The notes under the pieces were generated by a model, which was not told the DNA's origin, searched no databases, and worked only from the letters and a program-made list of their open reading frames with translations. DNA of 64,000 nt. Origin: JBKECP01 sp047974765. GTDB taxonomy: Bacteria; Pseudomonadota; Gammaproteobacteria; Pseudomonadales; Halieaceae. A program made the position numbers and the translations under genes. Positions 54,847 to 63,946 of this stretch are shown piece after piece. The stretch covers positions 62,001-126,000 of the forward strand of contig JBKECP010000043.1 of the NCBI GenBank assembly GCA_047974765.1. Reading direction: 5' to 3'. The stretch's first letter is position 1; every line of letters begins with the position of its first letter.

Positions 54847-55536
54847 TCAATGGACTTTTAACTCATCAAGCGCCTTGCGTAAATTATCCCCCCAGCGCTT
54901 CAGCACCCGATCGGCCTCTGCCTTGTTGGTGACACTATTAGTCCAACTCATATAACTGTCCTGAGGATCACGCCTGCGATCCACAACCCGGGCCAGCACT
55001 TCCCCTGTTGTTGCATCTGACAGATCAAGAGAGAGTGTCATTTCACCCGTAGAGGTGGTGTAACTGCGACCATGCCCGGCAGAACGGACATCCGGCGCAT
55101 TGATATCCAGATTAATAATCGAAGGTTGCAGTAATAATACAGGCTGTCCCCGGGCAGCTTCCTCAACCAGCGTATAAGCCGGCTCTACCTCCAGTGCCTG
55201 TCGAAAATGTGCTTCGCAGTCTTCGCTCAAACGGTCTTTGATACGGTTGACATCTTCCTGGGTAACACGGTTATTTAAATCAAGACGACTCTGGTTTTGA
55301 TCTCGCAGCCAGTTGCGGCGAAAAGCGACCCGACATTCAGCCAGTGCATAGCGCTGGTAAACAGACAGATCAACACCGGGCTTAATGTATACTTTTGAAA
55401 ATCTGGTACTGGGCGTTTGTAACAAACCATCAAAGGTTTCAACCTGGAGCGTGCTTCCCGTCTGCGCACAAGCAGACAACACCAACATCAACACGGTAGC
55501 TATCAATGAAGCCATCAGTTTTTGAAACTTCCACAT
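54847..55536 (-). CDS. DUF3313-like lipoprotein
   Basis: 229 residues. The leader MWKFQKLMASLIATVLMLVLSAC has a lipobox (LSAC). The body reads FSKVYIKPGVDLSVYQRYALAECRVAFRRNWLRDQN, then LLQPSIINLDINAPDVRSAGHGRSYTTSTGEMTLSLDLSDATTGEVLARVVDRR, which fits the DUF3313 pattern of secreted alpha/beta lipoproteins. Function unknown. Two Cys in the N-terminal half (AECRVAF, SEDCEAHF) may pair. Confidence 0.8.
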   Translation of the reverse strand: MWKFQKLMASLIATVLMLVLSACAQTGSTLQVETFDGLLQTPSTRFSKVYIKPGVDLSVYQRYALAECRVAFRRNWLRDQNQSRLDLNNRVTQEDVNRIKDRLSEDCEAHFRQALEVEPAYTLVEEAARGQPVLLLQPSIINLDINAPDVRSAGHGRSYTTSTGEMTLSLDLSDATTGEVLARVVDRRRDPQDSYMSWTNSVTNKAEADRVLKRWGDNLRKALDELKVH

Positions 55537-55814
55537 GCGTTGTGCTCCTCAGGTTTTTACAGGAACCGCCCTTATATAACGGATGACATTTACCCGCTCA
55601 TTCAGGCTAACACCTGTTATACCTTTGTGTAGACAAAAAAGTGGACCAGAAAAAAAGTAAAAAGTTTCTTTCTGCAAAGAAATACACATTCTGCCAGAGG
55701 AGCAATAAATCCATACCGCAGCGATGACTACAGGTTTCATCGCATGTGGTCAGCAGGTGACATCCTGTACGGGGCATCACCTGATGCTTTAAAATTACCT
55801 TATTCCCTTCGCTG

Positions 55815-55838
55815 AAAAGGCAATAAAAACCCGCCTTT
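55815..55838 (-). terminator. Candidate terminator of the receptor/lipoprotein operon
   Basis: AAAGGC / GCCTTT stem with an 11-base T-rich loop, 7 bases beyond the stop of the beta-helix lipoprotein; the downstream arm ends in TTTT. The other bases of 55537-55844 carry no gene. Confidence 0.4.
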
Positions 55839-55844
55839 GCCGTT

Positions 55845-58682
55845 TCAATCGAGCGAACCTTCAATAGTCCAACCGAACCACCAGGCTTGACGGGCAGAAG
55901 TGCCTGGTGCAACCGCACCGATATAGTTTGTGTCATCAAACTCAAAGCCTGAACCATTATCAACGGCAATCATGCCCGGTGCCGACACCATAGCTGCGGC
56001 TTCGGTAATTGCGTAGGCTTCATCTATGCTGACAGTAGCATTACTGGTCTCACCGGCATTATCTTCAACATCAGCTGAACGTTTGGCATAAAAACCACTG
56101 TCACACTCACCCAGCATATTGGTCAAACTGATACGGGAATTCACAATGTTAGAGCCATTACCATTGATATCGGCATCATCAATGCGAACACAACCTGCAT
56201 CAAAATCACGCACAGCACTGTTGATGATATGCGTTATTACCGCGCCGCGAAGACGCATACCCGGCTGGGCACCGGCATCAGACTCAGTATTATTATTCAT
56301 CGCACTGCCCAGAATCAGCAGGTTAGCCAGAGCCGCTTCTGTTTCAGGCACATAATCATCGTCTGAGGAATTGGCTTCGATGGCACGCGGATCATTGGAG
56401 CCGGTAGGTGCCAATTTGTTGGGATTCTTGCGCACGATGGCATACTGGATATTACCCTTGTAGCCTTCATCATAGTCAATATCATCATCGTCATTGTTGG
56501 TGAGCACCAGATAGCGGGCATTGACAGTACCGCCAAACCACTCAATACCGTCATCAAGATTGCCGTGTACCTGCACATACTCAACGGTAGTGCCATAGCC
56601 CACGCCCTGTAACGTCAAACCGTTAATCTCATTGTTTGGCCCAGCCACTAATCCACCTTCAGCGATACGCACATAGCGCAGACTGCCTGAATTATCAGCA
56701 ACATCACTGCCTCCATAGTGTCCAACCACCGTACCGCCTTCGCCAATCACATTACAAACACCCTCCTCATTTACGCACGAGCCAGTACCGCCCTGCCCGT
56801 ACTGAGGTGCAAAACCCTGCAATATAATACCGCCCCACTCACCAATACCGTCATAGCCTTCATCGAGGCTGGAGAAGGTAATTGGGCTGGCAGCCGAACC
56901 ATTGGAAACCAAACGGGAGCCGCGCGTTACCAGCAAGGAACCATCATCAAAGGCTTTCACCTGGACACCAGGGCGCACAGTCAGGGTAACACCAGCTTCA
57001 CGCGCCGCATTTACATCTGACAGATTGTTCATCCGGGCATTACCTGTACCTACCAGCACTTCTCCTGATAAACGCCACTCTACCCCTGCCACCAGGGTGT
57101 AATCCTGATTAACAGTTCCTGAAACCGTACATACACTTGTATCGGCATTACAGCTGACAAAATCTGCCGCTGCTACCGGTTCACCATCGGCAATACTCAA
57201 GCTGCCGGGCAACGTCCAGCCTTCCCACCAGCCACTGTCTGCATCCGGGTCAACGGCACCAATATAAGCCGTTTGCTCAAAAACGAAACCAGAGCCGTTA
57301 TTAACCGAGTTGATTACTGGCGCTACAGCCAATCGTGCCGATGCTTCCTGAACCGCCAGTGCCGGGCTGTAAGTCAAAGTCTGGCTGCTGACGTTGACGG
57401 CAGTATCAGCTGAGCGTTTAACATAAATGCCGTCGACACAATCAGCCAGTATATTGGTCAGGGAGATATTTGAATTTTCAATCAGGGAACCATCACCGTG
57501 GATATCGGCATCATCAATACGGATACAGCCATCATCAAAACCCTGCACGGAGCTGTTAAAAATACGGGTGGTAACCGCGCCGCGCAAACGCATTCCGGGT
57601 TGGCGACCGGCGTCAGCGTCGCCATTATTAACCAGTGGCCCGCCAATGATTGTGAGATTAGCCAGCACCGCATCAGTTTGTGGCACGTAATCATCATCGG
57701 AGGAGTTGGCTTCGATCGCCCTTGGGTCGTTGGAACCGGTAGGTGCCGTTTTATTCTGATCCTTCTGGATGATGGCGTATTGAATATTGCCTCTGTAACC
57801 CTCGTCAAAATCAATGTCGTCATCATCGTTACCGGTCAATACCAGATAGCGGGCATTAACGGTGCCGCCAAACCACTCCACACCATCATCCAGATTATTA
57901 TGAACCTGTACATACTCCAGCGTTGTGCCGTGGCCAACACCCTGTAGTGTCAAACCATTGAGCTCATTATTGGGACCGGCCACCAGCCCCCCTTCGGCAA
58001 TCCGCACATAGCGAATAACACCACTGTTATCGGCATCATCATTACCGCCATAAACGGCTACCTCGGTACCGCCTTCGCCTTCCACATTACACACCACCGC
58101 ATTGCCGTAGCAGGCACCGGTTCCACCCTGACCATACTGTGGTGCAAAACCCTGAATGACGATACCACCCCATTCTCCAAGCCCCTCATAACCTTCATCG
58201 AGGCTGGAGAAAGTAATCGGCTCACTGACGGTGCCCTCTGCCATCAAGCGAGAGCCTCGGGTTATCAGCAATGTGCCATCATCAAAAGCACGAATATCCG
58301 TGCCGGCCTCTATTGTGAGGTTTACACCGGCATTGCGAACCGCCTCAACGTCAGCGGCGCTGCTGAGGTTTTTATTACCCTCACCCACGCGCACGGTACC
58401 CGATAAGCGCCACTGAATATCACTGTTGAGCCGGTAGTCGCTATTGATGAGACCGCTCAAAGTACCCACAGAACAATTATCGTTAAAGCTGACAAAATCC
58501 GCCTCGGCAACAGCCTCACAATGGCTGTTATCACCACCGGAACCGTCACCATCCCCGCCATTGCCATCACCACCACCATTATCAATATTAATGGTGACAT
58601 CATCACCGTCACTGCCTCCTCCACAGCCTGCCAGCAGGCTTATTGCAATCAGAGTGGCTGCCATTAGCTTTTTCTGGATCAT
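55845..58682 (-). CDS. Large acidic lipoprotein with two tandem right-handed beta-helix-like modules
   Basis: 945 residues from the ATG at 58682, which has AAGGA 7 bases upstream; a start 13 codons earlier lacks this. Lipobox SLLAGC gives lipidated Cys20. A Gly/Asp-rich linker (about 21-52) is followed by two homologous modules (about 55-497 and 502-945). Each has WRLSG.V.VG.GN, I.AFDDG(T/S)L(L)(I/V)TRGSRL, ITFSSLDEGY.G(L/I)GEWGGI, GFAPQYGQGGTG, YVRIAEGGLVAGPNNE(L/I)NGLTLQGVG, EWFGGTVNARYLVLT, NDDDDID(F/Y)DEGY(R/K)GNIQYAI and NDPRAIEANSSDDDYVP. The repeating VxxGG/NG rungs suggest a beta-helix and the Asp runs suggest Ca2+ sites. Same operon as the TonB-dependent receptor 75 bases upstream. 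Function unassigned. Confidence 0.85.
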   Translation of the reverse strand: MIQKKLMAATLIAISLLAGCGGGSDGDDVTINIDNGGGDGNGGDGDGSGGDNSHCEAVAEADFVSFNDNCSVGTLSGLINSDYRLNSDIQWRLSGTVRVGEGNKNLSSAADVEAVRNAGVNLTIEAGTDIRAFDDGTLLITRGSRLMAEGTVSEPITFSSLDEGYEGLGEWGGIVIQGFAPQYGQGGTGACYGNAVVCNVEGEGGTEVAVYGGNDDADNSGVIRYVRIAEGGLVAGPNNELNGLTLQGVGHGTTLEYVQVHNNLDDGVEWFGGTVNARYLVLTGNDDDDIDFDEGYRGNIQYAIIQKDQNKTAPTGSNDPRAIEANSSDDDYVPQTDAVLANLTIIGGPLVNNGDADAGRQPGMRLRGAVTTRIFNSSVQGFDDGCIRIDDADIHGDGSLIENSNISLTNILADCVDGIYVKRSADTAVNVSSQTLTYSPALAVQEASARLAVAPVINSVNNGSGFVFEQTAYIGAVDPDADSGWWEGWTLPGSLSIADGEPVAAADFVSCNADTSVCTVSGTVNQDYTLVAGVEWRLSGEVLVGTGNARMNNLSDVNAAREAGVTLTVRPGVQVKAFDDGSLLVTRGSRLVSNGSAASPITFSSLDEGYDGIGEWGGIILQGFAPQYGQGGTGSCVNEEGVCNVIGEGGTVVGHYGGSDVADNSGSLRYVRIAEGGLVAGPNNEINGLTLQGVGYGTTVEYVQVHGNLDDGIEWFGGTVNARYLVLTNNDDDDIDYDEGYKGNIQYAIVRKNPNKLAPTGSNDPRAIEANSSDDDYVPETEAALANLLILGSAMNNNTESDAGAQPGMRLRGAVITHIINSAVRDFDAGCVRIDDADINGNGSNIVNSRISLTNMLGECDSGFYAKRSADVEDNAGETSNATVSIDEAYAITEAAAMVSAPGMIAVDNGSGFEFDDTNYIGAVAPGTSARQAWWFGWTIEGSLD

Positions 58683-58757
58683 GAACGGGTCCTTCACAGT
58701 TGGTTTGTCATTCATCGACAAGGCGGCACTGTTATCAGTTGCGCCCCTGGTCGGGGT

Positions 58758-61700
58758 TTAAAAGTCATAGCTGATACTTGCACCAATAACAGTGCCATTT
58801 TCATAGTCTTCAATGGTTCTGTTGTTCCGGGAATAACTGACAGATTCGTTGAACAGATTTTTAATCTGTAATTCCAGCTCCAGTTTTTCAGAAAACATTT
58901 TTTTATAGCTAAGATCGACCACGATCCGTCCGTCTTCCATCTCCGGCCCGGTGGCTGCGCCGCGGGAAATCCGAAAAATGCGGTCGTCAAAGTAATTAAC
59001 CAGCAGGGTAAAAGTCTGCTCGCTCGGATAGTGATCAAAACCAAACTGGAGGTTAGCCAGCCACTCAGACTGCCCCTGCAAATGGCGTCCATTGGCATTG
59101 GCACCTTCCAGACGAATAGAATCGTCAGACAGCTCAACCTCAGAGTCGATATAGGAAGCATTGCCGCGCACAAAAAGCAGGTAACTGGATTTATCGAGAA
59201 GATTCATATTGGCATCAATTTCAACGCCATTAAGTTCAGCTGAATCCTGATTGCGAAAAGTAATACCGGAGGCGGCAGAACCAGAGGCATCAGGCAAAGC
59301 CCGTTCTACAGGTTGATCAATATCCTTGCGAAAAAAGGCGATCGATACGCTCTCGTCTTCTGAAAAATAATATTCAGCCCGAAAGTCGTAGTTTTTAATC
59401 GTCGATACATCCAGGTCAGGATTACCAAAAATCGGGTCGTCGGTATCCGGGTCATAAGACAGTGATTCGGAGCGTTCAATCAAGCCTGGGTAAGATACCG
59501 TCTCACTGTAGCCTGCACGCAATTGAAGGGCATCAGTCGGCCTGAATGTCAGATTAAAAGCCGGATAAATATCATCATAATCCAGTGCATTGGCAGCGCC
59601 ATCTTCATTGGGATACCTCAGAGACTGACTGAAATCCTCAAAACGCGCACCAAACAAAATACTCCACTGCTCACCAATATCAGTATTACTACTGAGATAA
59701 TAGGCTTTAATTTCCTCATCGGAATTATAAGAATCGGTACTGGCAGTTTTGGCGGCCAGACGAATGTTATCGAGCGCAAAGTTGTCGTAGGAAAAAATAT
59801 CCTCTTCCAGATCCTGGTCGATACCAAAATCTATTTCACCATTATCGCCTTCACGGATACCAAAACGATACTGTTCAACCTCCCGCTCTTTGTCAGACCA
59901 CAGCAGGCCGAATTTGAATTCAGTCCGGTTATAATCACCCCAGTCCAGTGCCAGGGTATAATCCAGCGAGAGATCCTTGCTCTCCTCTTCCAGATAGGAC
60001 CAGCGACGCTCAAAAGCAGAGGTCGAAAGATTGTTATTGAAATAACTATACTGGCGCCGATCCGGTTCGTCTCTGTCGGTGCGTGAAAAGGCAAAACGCC
60101 AGTCCAGACTATGTTGAAACCGATTTAGAGAAAGTTCGTTGTGACCGGTAAATTCCTGAGAAAAAAACTGCCGCTCCACCCATTGCAAAATGGCCTTGTC
60201 AATCTTGTTGTCCTCCAGATCAACGCCGCTTTCCCAGCGTGTGGTATCTTCGGTGTTGCGCAGTAAAATGGTTTTACTGAGCACTTCGTCTGCTTCGCCA
60301 TATTCATAACCGGCTACCAGATAAGCATTGAGAGAGATACTTTCCTCGGCACGCTGGTAACTTCCCGTTACATCCAGTGGATTGGACAGCTTTGCATGGC
60401 CCCTGTCGGATGTTTCATAGCCGTAATCACCGGCAGCATAAAAACCCCACTCACCTTCATCTGTCGGAAAACGATCACCATAAGCAACCGAAATACCACC
60501 ATCAGGTACCGCATCCTTGTCCTTGATGTTGTAATCATCCTGAAACTGCACCCCCAGACGGGCGGCATCCAGTGGCGAAGTGCAGCGATCAGGGTCAATG
60601 ACCGGATCACAGATCGTCAATGAAGTGCCGCCATCGGTCTTGTGGACAACATCGCGTGGCAGATCCCGCAAGCCGTTATCAAAGCCGGTCCAGTCACTGT
60701 CTGAACCGCGATAACTGATAATACTGTCGCCGGTTACATCGCTGTTATAGCCCGCCGATCCACTGATTTTAAATACCCGCTCATCGGGTAATCCCCGGGT
60801 TTTAATTTTAATCGAACCGCCAGTGGTTGAAGCCAGCTGATCAGGTGTATAACTTTTTTGAATATCAATACCACCGAGAATATTGGTGGGAAAAAGATCC
60901 AGCTGTACATCCCTGCGTTGCGGATCAGTACTGGGCATCAGCAGACCATTCAGGGTACTCGATACATAGCGCCCGTCGAGGCCGCGCACAGTGGCATATT
61001 TTGAGTCGGTTACCGCTACGCCAACGACCCGGTTCAGCACAGCCGCCACATCCGAATCACCAAAACGCTCCAGCATACTGACATCGATGGAATTAGTGAT
61101 CGAGGTGGCAAAACGCTCCATGGAGGCAGCATTTTCAGCCGGATTAAATACCCCCAACACCACCACTTCTTCAAGCGCCATTGAAGGCAGCTCTACGGTC
61201 TCTGTGCTACTTTGCGCATACAGTTTTACCTGCGCCGTCAGTCCCAGACCCGCCAGTACACGCAACGCAGGTATGTTGACGGTTTTGTAATCAGGGTGCG
61301 AAATATTCAGTGCATAATTGCCCCGCGGCACCTCAATCAGATAAATGCCATTGGCATCACTGAGCACCGACAAACCGGCGCCAGCCACCACCACACTGGC
61401 ACCCGCTACCGGAGCACCGGCTGTATTGCTGACCGTACCGGTAATATAACCCGAAGCACCCTTTTCGCCGGGGGCAAAGGTGCTGACTTCCAGGCGGGGT
61501 TCATCACCGGTAGCCGAGGTAAACAACAGTTTGATTTCAACATCATCATCGGCATCAACATCAAAATTTAGCGGGTAATTGAGGTCATCATCAGACACCA
61601 CCAGCTGGTGCCGACCTGCTGTCAATACTGCACTGATTCCGCCATAGGTATCCGTTTGTCCGGCAGCTTTTCCATCCAGCATAACCTGCACTCCCTGCAA

Positions 61701-61802
61701 GGGCGCTTCATCGAGAAATAGCCGCAGATACAAATCCCCTGCCAGAGCCTGTGGTGACACCAGGCAATACATCAAACCGGCACCGACAAAGGTTCTTTTC
61801 AT
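58758..61802 (-). CDS. TonB-dependent receptor with PEGA-like and carboxypeptidase-regulatory-like N-terminal domains
   Basis: 1014 residues. Signal peptide (to about residue 21, ending ALA). A PEGA-like beta domain follows (about 22-95: LDEAPLQGVQVMLDGKAAGQTD), then a carboxypeptidase regulatory-like Ig fold (about 115-195: GYITGTVSNTAGAPVAGASVVVAG). The TonB box EEVVVLG is at 211-217. The plug (about 225-345) has ATVRGLDGRYVSSTLNG, and a 22-strand-type barrel ends SISYDF with terminal Phe. Two N-terminal domains before the plug are more than most receptors have. It imports an unknown substrate with TonB energy. It is the first gene of an operon with the beta-helix lipoprotein; the 450 bases upstream hold a Pho-box-like site. 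Confidence 0.93.
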   Translation of the reverse strand: MKRTFVGAGLMYCLVSPQALAGDLYLRLFLDEAPLQGVQVMLDGKAAGQTDTYGGISAVLTAGRHQLVVSDDDLNYPLNFDVDADDDVEIKLLFTSATGDEPRLEVSTFAPGEKGASGYITGTVSNTAGAPVAGASVVVAGAGLSVLSDANGIYLIEVPRGNYALNISHPDYKTVNIPALRVLAGLGLTAQVKLYAQSSTETVELPSMALEEVVVLGVFNPAENAASMERFATSITNSIDVSMLERFGDSDVAAVLNRVVGVAVTDSKYATVRGLDGRYVSSTLNGLLMPSTDPQRRDVQLDLFPTNILGGIDIQKSYTPDQLASTTGGSIKIKTRGLPDERVFKISGSAGYNSDVTGDSIISYRGSDSDWTGFDNGLRDLPRDVVHKTDGGTSLTICDPVIDPDRCTSPLDAARLGVQFQDDYNIKDKDAVPDGGISVAYGDRFPTDEGEWGFYAAGDYGYETSDRGHAKLSNPLDVTGSYQRAEESISLNAYLVAGYEYGEADEVLSKTILLRNTEDTTRWESGVDLEDNKIDKAILQWVERQFFSQEFTGHNELSLNRFQHSLDWRFAFSRTDRDEPDRRQYSYFNNNLSTSAFERRWSYLEEESKDLSLDYTLALDWGDYNRTEFKFGLLWSDKEREVEQYRFGIREGDNGEIDFGIDQDLEEDIFSYDNFALDNIRLAAKTASTDSYNSDEEIKAYYLSSNTDIGEQWSILFGARFEDFSQSLRYPNEDGAANALDYDDIYPAFNLTFRPTDALQLRAGYSETVSYPGLIERSESLSYDPDTDDPIFGNPDLDVSTIKNYDFRAEYYFSEDESVSIAFFRKDIDQPVERALPDASGSAASGITFRNQDSAELNGVEIDANMNLLDKSSYLLFVRGNASYIDSEVELSDDSIRLEGANANGRHLQGQSEWLANLQFGFDHYPSEQTFTLLVNYFDDRIFRISRGAATGPEMEDGRIVVDLSYKKMFSEKLELELQIKNLFNESVSYSRNNRTIEDYENGTVIGASISYDF

Positions 61803-61920
61803 AATTCAGGCCTCACCCCTGACAAATAACATATTGCTCATGCTTGTTACTGACTGAGTGGGGCTGTAGCAAACGATGATCACAACAGCCCTTCAGATGC
61901 GCGCATGCTAATGGGCCAAG

Positions 61921-61938
61921 ATGACAGAATTGTGAAAA
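61921..61938 (-). promoter_or_regulatory. Pho-box-like site upstream of the TonB-dependent receptor
   Basis: On the minus strand TTTTCACAATTCTGTCAT matches the PhoB consensus (two CTGTCAY units with an AT-rich 4-base spacer) at about 14 of 18 positions, with one half-site perfect. It lies about 120 bases before the start codon. Two further GTCAT half-sites follow just upstream (near 61943-61958). Binding is untested. Confidence 0.4.
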
Positions 61939-61960
61939 TGGTAATGACGACAATGACGCT

Positions 61961-61975
61961 GTAGAAAGTTTCTAC
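61961..61975. promoter_or_regulatory. Inverted repeat upstream of the receptor
   Basis: GTAGAAA-G-TTTCTAC, 7-bp arms around one base, about 160 bases before the receptor start. Size and position suit an operator; no family of regulators is indicated. Confidence 0.3.
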
Positions 61976-62094
61976 CACCAGGAAAGCCATCAGGTCACAA
62001 ACAGGGGTATTCACACAACTATCATGCAGTGTTCAGATTTTTGTATTTTTCCTGCAACAGGGGGCAATCATGCTGTGCCTATAAAGCTGCAATC

Positions 62095-62225
62095 GTTATT
62101 AACCCGGCAAGCTTTTAGCCGAATGAATAAGCGGCATATAGATGTGCCGCCGCAGGCGGTAAGCCTGCGCGAGTCCTGCAAAAATCAAGGGATTTCACAC
62201 ATTCCACTGATTGTCAGGTTAATAG
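62095..62225. repeat. Dispersed palindromic repeat, family 1, copy C
   Basis: Bounded by TTATTAACCCGGCAAGC and TTGTCAGGTTAATAG, inverted termini of about 12 bases. In reverse complement it matches the left arm of the 11.8-kb copy over about 65 bases (AGTGGAATGTGTGAAATCCC through GCGGCGGCACA). It also matches the end of the 36.9-kb copy (GCCGGGTTAATAA). It lies just upstream of the 62-residue gene and may affect its transcription. Confidence 0.8.
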
Positions 62226-62253
62226 CGCAGTCTGAAACCACACAGGAGTAGCA

Positions 62254-62442
62254 ATGATGAACAATTGGCGTGTTGAAAACAGTCTTTATGAAAAACAGAA
62301 ACTACGCAATCAGATCAGCAATCAGACCAAAGCCTATCTGCGTGCTGGCGGACAGGTTCATATTCTGGCAGGCTCTGGCAGGCAAAAACAATTGCGACCG
62401 CCAGCCAGCACTGGCGATCAGCTATTGTCTCCAGATTATTAA
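62254..62442 (+). CDS. 62-residue SutA-like-motif protein
   Basis: AGGAG sits 5 bases before the ATG, an ideal ribosome site, and a hairpin follows the stop, so this short frame looks genuine. The core KLRNQISNQTKAYLRAGGQVHILAGSG parallels LRADIEQAMAAYLREGGQIENIPRGLSG of the protein at 47983-48318 and the polymerase-binding stretch of SutA. There is no signal peptide. The Pro-rich tail is short. Function unknown; polymerase binding is an inference from the shared motif. Confidence 0.7.
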   Translation: MMNNWRVENSLYEKQKLRNQISNQTKAYLRAGGQVHILAGSGRQKQLRPPASTGDQLLSPDY

Positions 62443-62474
62443 GTGCCTCAGCTTATTAAGCTGACAAATGCTTC

Positions 62475-62508
62475 AGCCCGGGCAGCACAGAATAATGCTG
62501 CACGGGCT
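62475..62508 (+). terminator. Hairpin terminator after the 62-residue gene
   Basis: AGCCCGGGCAGCA / TGCTGCACGGGCT, 12 of 13 pairs, 8-base loop, followed by an A/T-rich tract ending CTTT. It begins 32 bases past the stop codon. Confidence 0.65.
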
Positions 62509-62571
62509 AATATAAATCTTTAAATACGGAGCATTTGTATATTTTTGCCCGTCTTTTTAAGGCTGTATTAT

Positions 62572-62596
62572 CCAGACAGACAGCAGTCCTGTCTGG
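62572..62596. terminator. Perfect 8-bp hairpin between convergent genes
   Basis: CCAGACAG / CTGTCTGG with a 9-base loop, 25 bases beyond the peptidase stop on the minus strand. It lacks a T-run, so its efficiency is uncertain. It could serve both convergent genes. Confidence 0.4.
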
Positions 62597-62620
62597 TGAA
62601 TCCAGCATCAGCAGAATCAA

Positions 62621-63946
62621 TCAACGGCCAAGTTGATATAACAACACGGCCGCCCGCTTGGCCTGCCGGGGCAACAATGTCATATCAGCTGTCTCTTCAA
62701 TCGTGTGACCACCGGTACCTAACAGACCCAGACCATCCAGTGCCTGTTGTACATGTCCGGCAGCAAAAGAAATATCGGCAGCACCCGCCCGGCGGGGATC
62801 AACCGGTCTGACAACACCATAACCAAGGGCTTCACTGACATCACTAAAGGTTTGCAGCAACGCCTCATTGCCTTCGGTAGAAGCCATCGGTGGGTAACCC
62901 GCATCAAAAACCAGCGAAACCTCAGCCCGTTCAGTCACTTTATCAACAATACTGTGCATCAGTTTTTCAGCGCGTTCGAGCTGGTGAGATGACACAGCCC
63001 TGATATCACCATTAACAATAGCCCGCTGAGCAATAACATTGGATTTACCCACGGCACGCCCTTCACCACTGTCGATATCAAGTGCTGCGTCCGTGCCGGC
63101 CACTAATGCACCAGGATTAATCGTCAGATTAATCTCGCCACGCAGCGCCTGACGCCAGTTACGCAGAATTTGGGCAACCTCAAAAATGGCACCTTCGCCA
63201 ATATCTTCACGAAAAATCTGTGACGAGTGCGCGCTGCCTGTACTGACTTCCAGGCGCCATGAACCTGCGCCTCGTCGCCCGGTAACAGCCGTTGCAGGAT
63301 CACTATCACCGTCTTCAAAACCAAGGGCAATATCTGCCCACTTCGCTGAAGCCAACAAAGCTGCATTGGCCAGGCTATAAGGCTTGCCACGCAATTCTTC
63401 ATCACCACTCAACACAACATGAATTTGCAGATCATCGAGCGCACCACTTTCTTTGAGTGCCCTCAATGCCAACAGCATAACCACATTGCCACCTTTCATA
63501 TCAGTAATGCCAGGCCCTCTGAGCCGGTTGGGCCCCACCATTTCCACTTGCTGAAAAGGGCTGTCCATGGGAAATACCGTGTCCAGATGACCTATCAGCA
63601 AAATACGGGGGCCGCGCTCACCATAAGTGGCAACGAGATGCCCTGCCCGCTCAAAATCAGCACCATCCACCCAGCGGGTCTGAAAACCCAAAGCGGTAAA
63701 TTCCCGTTCAAAAACACGGCCAACTTTGCGCACACCGGCAAGATTGAGGGTGCCTGAATTAATATTGACAACCTCTTTAAGTACCGAATTCGCGTGGGGA
63801 ATACCCGCATCCACCTGTTGTAAAATCATCTGAATCTGCGAATCAGCCAGATCTATATTCCCGGCATGACTGATTGCTGTATGGCCGACAAAAATACCGC
63901 CGAAAGACAGAATCAGGGATAAGACTATGGACTTCTGCCACTTCAT
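62621..63946 (-). CDS. Exported M20-family metallopeptidase (glutamate carboxypeptidase type)
   Basis: 441 residues with a signal peptide (to about residue 28, SHA-GNIDL). Zinc ligands and catalytic residues of the M20 family are visible: GHLDTVF (His, Asp), GITDMKGG (bridging Asp), SGDEELRG (general-base Glu and metal Glu), GFEDGDSD, and the late His in GTGGHTIEET. A lid/dimerisation domain lies between (about 220-340). Similar proteins remove C-terminal Glu/Asp from peptides or folates (CPG2 type). Periplasmic. Its upstream promoter region is cut by the window end. Confidence 0.92.
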   Translation of the reverse strand: MKWQKSIVLSLILSFGGIFVGHTAISHAGNIDLADSQIQMILQQVDAGIPHANSVLKEVVNINSGTLNLAGVRKVGRVFEREFTALGFQTRWVDGADFERAGHLVATYGERGPRILLIGHLDTVFPMDSPFQQVEMVGPNRLRGPGITDMKGGNVVMLLALRALKESGALDDLQIHVVLSGDEELRGKPYSLANAALLASAKWADIALGFEDGDSDPATAVTGRRGAGSWRLEVSTGSAHSSQIFREDIGEGAIFEVAQILRNWRQALRGEINLTINPGALVAGTDAALDIDSGEGRAVGKSNVIAQRAIVNGDIRAVSSHQLERAEKLMHSIVDKVTERAEVSLVFDAGYPPMASTEGNEALLQTFSDVSEALGYGVVRPVDPRRAGAADISFAAGHVQQALDGLGLLGTGGHTIEETADMTLLPRQAKRAAVLLYQLGR

